Source of the DNA: Flavobacterium ginsenosidimutans | GTDB taxonomy: Bacteria > Bacteroidota > Bacteroidia > Flavobacteriales > Flavobacteriaceae | DNA length: 64,000 bases | NCBI RefSeq assembly: GCF_003254625.1 | Contig: NZ_QJRJ01000077.1 | Span: 62,001-126,000, forward strand | Reading direction: 5' to 3' | Shown: positions 60,336 to 64,000 of the stretch, piece by piece | How positions within the stretch are numbered: position 1 is the stretch's first letter | Layout: every line of letters starts with the position of its first letter | Program-made: the position numbers and the translations under genes | The notes under the pieces: model-generated | What the model was told of the DNA's origin: nothing | Databases searched by the model: none | The model's input: only the letters and a program-made list of their open reading frames with translations

Positions 60336-62606
60336 TTATGGTTTAAGAATCAAAACCGAAGGTGAATTATTCAGCCAAATACTTTGTGATTCTATTAATT
60401 TTTTCCAGCTATCAAGACTAATAATCATTAAATCCTGACTTTCTAAAAACTCTTTTTTCAATGTTCTGTCATTCATAATCATGATATGATTTGGCGCAAT
60501 CTGTTCGATAGAACGAATTGTTTCCTGAATTTCACGTGTACTTCTAACTTCACCACTTGCATCCAAAACCGTAATTTGAGAACCATTATTATTGATTAAT
60601 TTTTTAGCATAATCAATCAAAAAAGCATCTTCTTTACTAAATACGGGCATAAAAATCTGGTTTACTTCTTCTAGATCTTTATCAATAAAAATTCCAACTG
60701 GCATTTTTGTTTTAGTAATAATGTGACGCGTTCTCTCATCAAACGGATTATTTTCAAACAAACCTTCTTTTCCCGTAAACTTATCAATCAAACGATCTGG
60801 ATTTACAATTCGAGTTGTGAAACCAAGTATTTTACCTAATAAAGTTCCATCAAAAATAGATTGTCCTAAACCAACCAAAAGCAAATCGTATTCTCCGTGA
60901 TTTGCGGTATCAATAATATCCGAATCAATATCATTAGAAACTTTAAATAAACTAACCATGTTTTGATTCAGCAACTGTGATTCTTCAACCACTGGCCCAA
61001 TCATTTTACGTTCATGCTCTTTCACATCAAACGAATGTATTTCTGTACTTAAAGAAATATGCATCGCCGTTACAACCGAATTATCTGCTTGTTTTTTAAC
61101 AAGGCTGTTTGCAATTTTAAGCAACTTTTTTCCTTTTTCTGGAGTTGCAAACGAAAGCAGAATCTTGAATTTGATTTTACTTCCAATCTCTTGCTGAACG
61201 GCAGTAATATTATCTTTAAAAATAAATCCGATAAAGTCTAATGCTGGACCCGTCATAAAGGTAGTAAGGAGTGCCATAATTACCATCATGGTAAAAATCT
61301 CAGTTGATAAAACTCCAAGGTCATAACCTATATTCAATACTACCAATTCCATTAAACCACGAGTATTCATTAAGGCTCCAATAGACAAACTGTCTTTCCA
61401 GTTTTGCCCCATAAATTTGGCTGCCAAAGCACTTCCGAAGAATTTACCAACTACCGCAACCAAAATAATCAAACCTGTAATTTTCCATAATTCAGGATCG
61501 TTTAACAATCCTATTTGTGTGCGCAAACCTGTAAACACAAAGAATAATGGCAATAAAACGATTATCGAAACGTCTTCAACTTTTTCGATAAATATATTTC
61601 TGAATTTATTGTTTTCAGGCATAATAGCTCCAGCTAAAAAAGCCCCGAACAAAGCATGAATTCCAATTAATTCTGATGCATAAGAAGAGATTAAAAGTGT
61701 AATAAAGAAAATGGCAACAACTGGTTTATTTAAACTCTCGCGCGTTGCATTCAAATCTCCTACTCTTTTTAAGAACGGACGAACGATTTTCAACATGATA
61801 ATCACGTACAAAATCGCCATTCCGATTACATAAAGCGAACTAGAAAGCGAACCTGCTTTAACAATCGCAATTACAACTGCCAAAATACACCAAGCCGTAA
61901 TATCATCTGCCGCAGCGCAAGTAATCGCAATAGTTCCTAGTTTTGTTTTTTGCATGCCGCGTTCCTGAACAATTCTAGCCAAAACTGGGAAAGCTGTAAT
62001 ACTCATCGCAATACCCATAAACAAACCGAATGAAGAAAATTCAACTCCCAGCGGAGCATACGTTTCATAAATAAAATAAGCCAATGATAAACCTAAAGCA
62101 AACGGAATTACAATACTAGCATGACTAATTACGACTGCATCATGAGCTTTGTTTTTTAGCACTTTCAAATCCAATTCCATCCCAATTACAAACATGAAAA
62201 GGATTAAACCAATCTGGCTTAAAAATTGTAAGTTCCCTAAAGATTCTTTTGGAAATAAAGCTGCAGAAAATTCCGGAAAATACATTCCGACTAAAGAGGG
62301 TCCAAGTACGATTCCGGCGATCATTTCGCCAATTACCGAAGGCTGCCCAATTTTTCTAAAAAACCATCCAAACAAACGAGCAACTAAAATGATGGTAACT
62401 ATTTGTGCCAGTAAAATTGCCAATGGATGCTGTAAATTGTCTACCATCGAGTGTAAAAAATCTTTCCAATGATTACTCTCAACACTTTTCTTTACAATAT
62501 TACGCCCTACTTCTAACGAGGCACCTTTTGAAATTACCCAGTATATCAGTGCTGTAAAACCACCAATGATTGTAACATAGAATAAGGAATTCCTAATGTT
62601 ATTCAT
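60336..62606 (-). CDS. Cation:proton antiporter (CPA2/KefB type) with cytosolic UspA-like domain
   Basis: A 756-residue inner-membrane protein; the start is set at MNNIRNSLFYVTIIGG. An N-terminal segment (about 6-24) precedes a 12-segment Na_H_Exchanger domain (about 65-455) with GQPSVIGEMIAGIVLGPS, FMFVIGMELDLKVLK, CAAADDITAWC (the ion-binding DD/ND region) and MNTRGLMELVVLNIGYD. The C-terminal 280 residues resemble UspA-type nucleotide-binding domains (LLLVGLGQSIFDGTLLG), and there is no TrkA-N domain. Role in Na+/K+ and pH balance; ion selectivity is not deducible. Confidence 0.9.
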   Translation of the reverse strand: MNNIRNSLFYVTIIGGFTALIYWVISKGASLEVGRNIVKKSVESNHWKDFLHSMVDNLQHPLAILLAQIVTIILVARLFGWFFRKIGQPSVIGEMIAGIVLGPSLVGMYFPEFSAALFPKESLGNLQFLSQIGLILFMFVIGMELDLKVLKNKAHDAVVISHASIVIPFALGLSLAYFIYETYAPLGVEFSSFGLFMGIAMSITAFPVLARIVQERGMQKTKLGTIAITCAAADDITAWCILAVVIAIVKAGSLSSSLYVIGMAILYVIIMLKIVRPFLKRVGDLNATRESLNKPVVAIFFITLLISSYASELIGIHALFGAFLAGAIMPENNKFRNIFIEKVEDVSIIVLLPLFFVFTGLRTQIGLLNDPELWKITGLIILVAVVGKFFGSALAAKFMGQNWKDSLSIGALMNTRGLMELVVLNIGYDLGVLSTEIFTMMVIMALLTTFMTGPALDFIGFIFKDNITAVQQEIGSKIKFKILLSFATPEKGKKLLKIANSLVKKQADNSVVTAMHISLSTEIHSFDVKEHERKMIGPVVEESQLLNQNMVSLFKVSNDIDSDIIDTANHGEYDLLLVGLGQSIFDGTLLGKILGFTTRIVNPDRLIDKFTGKEGLFENNPFDERTRHIITKTKMPVGIFIDKDLEEVNQIFMPVFSKEDAFLIDYAKKLINNNGSQITVLDASGEVRSTREIQETIRSIEQIAPNHIMIMNDRTLKKEFLESQDLMIISLDSWKKLIESQSIWLNNSPSVLILKP

Positions 62607-62720
62607 AAACTCGTTCTTTAGATTATTGCGCAAATATCCGCACTGTGAATTTAGTGAAAAAGAAATTCAGTTGTTAATTTTTATTGCATGTAACAAGTCG
62701 GGAAAAAATTGTAATAAGTT

Positions 62721-63449
62721 TTAGATCTTAACTTTCTTTAAGAAGTCAGCGCGGTAAGTTTCGCTTAAAATTAGCGTTACGCTTTTATTGTTTTCTTCTA
62801 CGTGATGCAGAACAATTTCGTTATGATTGAAGAATTTTATTGCTTTTACAGCTACTATTTCTTTTTTGTTTATTCGGCAAAAATCAGCATCTGGCAATTC
62901 GTTTAAAAGAGTATCAAATTTTACATTTTTCAAATTCAGATAACTTCCATCAGTAAGTAAAACAGCTTTATCACGACTGTCACTCAGAGCCGTTTTTATA
63001 TATTGGATTTTATTAAAATACAAAAGCGTTTTTCCTTTGTCTGTATTCAGCTGAATAAATTTTTTAGCTGAATTTGATTTTTCAAAACGTTCAGATGCTT
63101 TCGTAATTGCTTTTTGCAAACGTTCCAACTTCACAGGTTTTGTGATATAATCAACCGCATCAATATTAAAAGCCTCGGCAGCATATTCTTTATACGCCGT
63201 GCAAAAAATCACCAATTTGTCCTGCAGTTTTTCGGCAAGATGAAGACCATCGATTCCAGGCATTTCTATATCCGAAATCAACAAATCAAAATCAAGGTTC
63301 GAAAAATCAGACAGCAATTTCTCAGGATCGTTGCACGTTTTTACAATTTCCAATTCAGGAATTTGTTCGCAAAGCATTTTTAGGTACGTTAATCCTGGAA
63401 GTTCATCGTCCAGAAGCAAGCATTTCAGTTTTGTATTCAAGTAAATCAA
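62721..63449 (-). CDS. LytTR-family response regulator
   Basis: A 242-residue regulator with receiver domain (CLLLDDELPGL, phosphoacceptor near residue 60 in LLISDIEMPGIDG, Lys in YITKPVKL) and a C-terminal LytTR DNA-binding domain (KIQYIKTALSDSRDKAVLL, FCRINKKEIVAVKAI). There is no ATG near the N-terminus; TTG at 63449 or at 63440 is the likely start. It overlaps the end of the kinase gene by up to 47 bases, so translation is coupled. The LytTR domain is the Bacteroidota type paired with LytS-like kinases. Confidence 0.88.
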   Translation of the reverse strand: MIYLNTKLKCLLLDDELPGLTYLKMLCEQIPELEIVKTCNDPEKLLSDFSNLDFDLLISDIEMPGIDGLHLAEKLQDKLVIFCTAYKEYAAEAFNIDAVDYITKPVKLERLQKAITKASERFEKSNSAKKFIQLNTDKGKTLLYFNKIQYIKTALSDSRDKAVLLTDGSYLNLKNVKFDTLLNELPDADFCRINKKEIVAVKAIKFFNHNEIVLHHVEENNKSVTLILSETYRADFLKKVKI

Positions 63450-64000
63450 TTTTTAGATGAGCAATATAAACATCGTTTTCTACAAACTTATCGAGTTTGA
63501 AATTATTCTTATAAATAATGCGAAGACGATGTTCGAGTGTGGCGTGGCCAAAACCACTTCTTTCTTTTTTCAAAACCTTTTTGTCTGAGATTTTATTCGA
63601 AACCGTCATAAAAAAAGCATTGTCTTTAAATTCAAAAACAACCGAAATAAAAGCATCAGCACTTTGAAGATCAGCGTGTTTAAAGGCATTTTCAATTAAA
63701 TCAATAGAAATTAAAGGCGCCAGCAAAGGCTGATCGTACAATTTATCTTCTTTGTTAATGTTCGTTTTGATCTTTAACTCAAACAGCGGACTAATCTTGA
63801 TTTTATTGATTTCGATTAAATTCAAAGCAAAATCAATTTCTTCTTTAGCAGTTACAAATTTCTTTTTGCTTTCGTATAAAATATAATCGAGAACATTCGC
63901 CAGTTTATCCAAAGCAAAATAAGTTTGGTAAGCGTGCGACTGAATCGAGTTTAAAATATTCTTAAACAAATGCGGATTCAGTTTTGATTCCAGATTTTCC
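63403..64000 (-). CDS. LytS-type sensor histidine kinase, cut by the window edge
   Basis: Only the C-terminal 198 residues are visible; the reading frame is open to the right edge. The first visible residues include the family H-box (LESKLNPHLFKNILNSIQSH), where the His is the phosphoacceptor, followed by the HATPase N-box IDLIENAFKHAD. Glycine box RSGFGHATLEHRLRIIY. A TTG at 63969 could be mistaken for a start, but the H-box continues upstream. Membrane part lies outside the window. Confidence 0.88.
   Translation of the reverse strand, partial: ENLESKLNPHLFKNILNSIQSHAYQTYFALDKLANVLDYILYESKKKFVTAKEEIDFALNLIEINKIKISPLFELKIKTNINKEDKLYDQPLLAPLISIDLIENAFKHADLQSADAFISVVFEFKDNAFFMTVSNKISDKKVLKKERSGFGHATLEHRLRIIYKNNFKLDKFVENDVYIAHLKIDLLEYKTEMLASGR

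Overview
The window looks like a chromosomal segment of a Flavobacterium-type Bacteroidota. DNA is AT-rich and coding is dense on both strands. Several promoters match the Bacteroidota -33 TTG / -7 TAnnTTTG consensus, start codons mostly lack Shine-Dalgarno sequences, and the gene content fits: TonB-dependent receptors, a T9SS type A sorting domain, DUF4271, DUF4296, DUF3098 and DUF5686 proteins, and ftsX-DUF3098-uppP-truB and pyrH-frr gene orders. I saw no rRNA, tRNA, CRISPR array, IS transposase or phage gene.

Layout. 0.1-2 kb: GNAT acetyltransferase and aspartate kinase. 2-6.7 kb: a bacteriocin-like secretion locus with an XRE regulator, a double-glycine leader peptide, small membrane proteins (one apparently frameshifted), a thioredoxin-like protein and a C39-peptidase ABC exporter. 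6.7-11.3 kb: a TonB receptor and two tandem membrane-bound AraC regulators. 11.5-17.2 kb: a large outer-membrane protein, an exported Lys/Ala-rich protein and a MurG-like glycosyltransferase. 17.3-25.8 kb: a probable phosphate-starvation locus (OprP-like porin, PhoR/PhoB pair, TonB receptor, beta-helix lipoprotein, and a T9SS sorting domain without cargo). 25.9-36.6 kb: housekeeping genes (LuxE-like, tyrS, pyrC, a DPM1-like glycosyltransferase, hemD, Lrp, a zinc peptidase). 36.7-41.9 kb: a NarL-type two-component system facing a lipoprotein gene, and an ECF sigma unit. 42.4-45.5 kb: leuS with an unusual AT-rich insertion. 45.7-49.4 kb: a ModE-type regulator, a TonB receptor and a sulfite-oxidase-fold lipoprotein. 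49.9-59.6 kb: ftsX-DUF3098-uppP-truB, a gluzincin-like protease, a very small transcription unit, pyrH-frr and a DUF5686 protein. 59.6-64 kb: ankyrin protein, a cation/proton antiporter and a LytTR/LytS pair cut by the window edge.

The strongest regulatory signals are three. First, 11-bp-phased (G/C)TTAA(T/C)-type repeats lie upstream of the porin, the TonB receptor and the beta-helix lipoprotein, each ending 10 bp before a -7-like element. This geometry is that of Pho boxes and links all three to the adjacent PhoB. Second, a perfect TACCTGA-TA-TCAGGTA inverted repeat (the NarL 7-2-7 arrangement) plus a third half-site sits just upstream of a consensus promoter, between the NarL-type two-component operon and a lipoprotein gene. 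Third, two identical 10-bp palindromes spaced exactly 22 bp lie in front of the modE-like gene.

Intergenic regions are rich in nested inverted repeats. In these, each arm is itself a hairpin, and copies with different arms share a common core. Start codons were moved from the longest reading frame where a signal peptide, promoter or family N-terminus indicated a later start; this is stated per gene.
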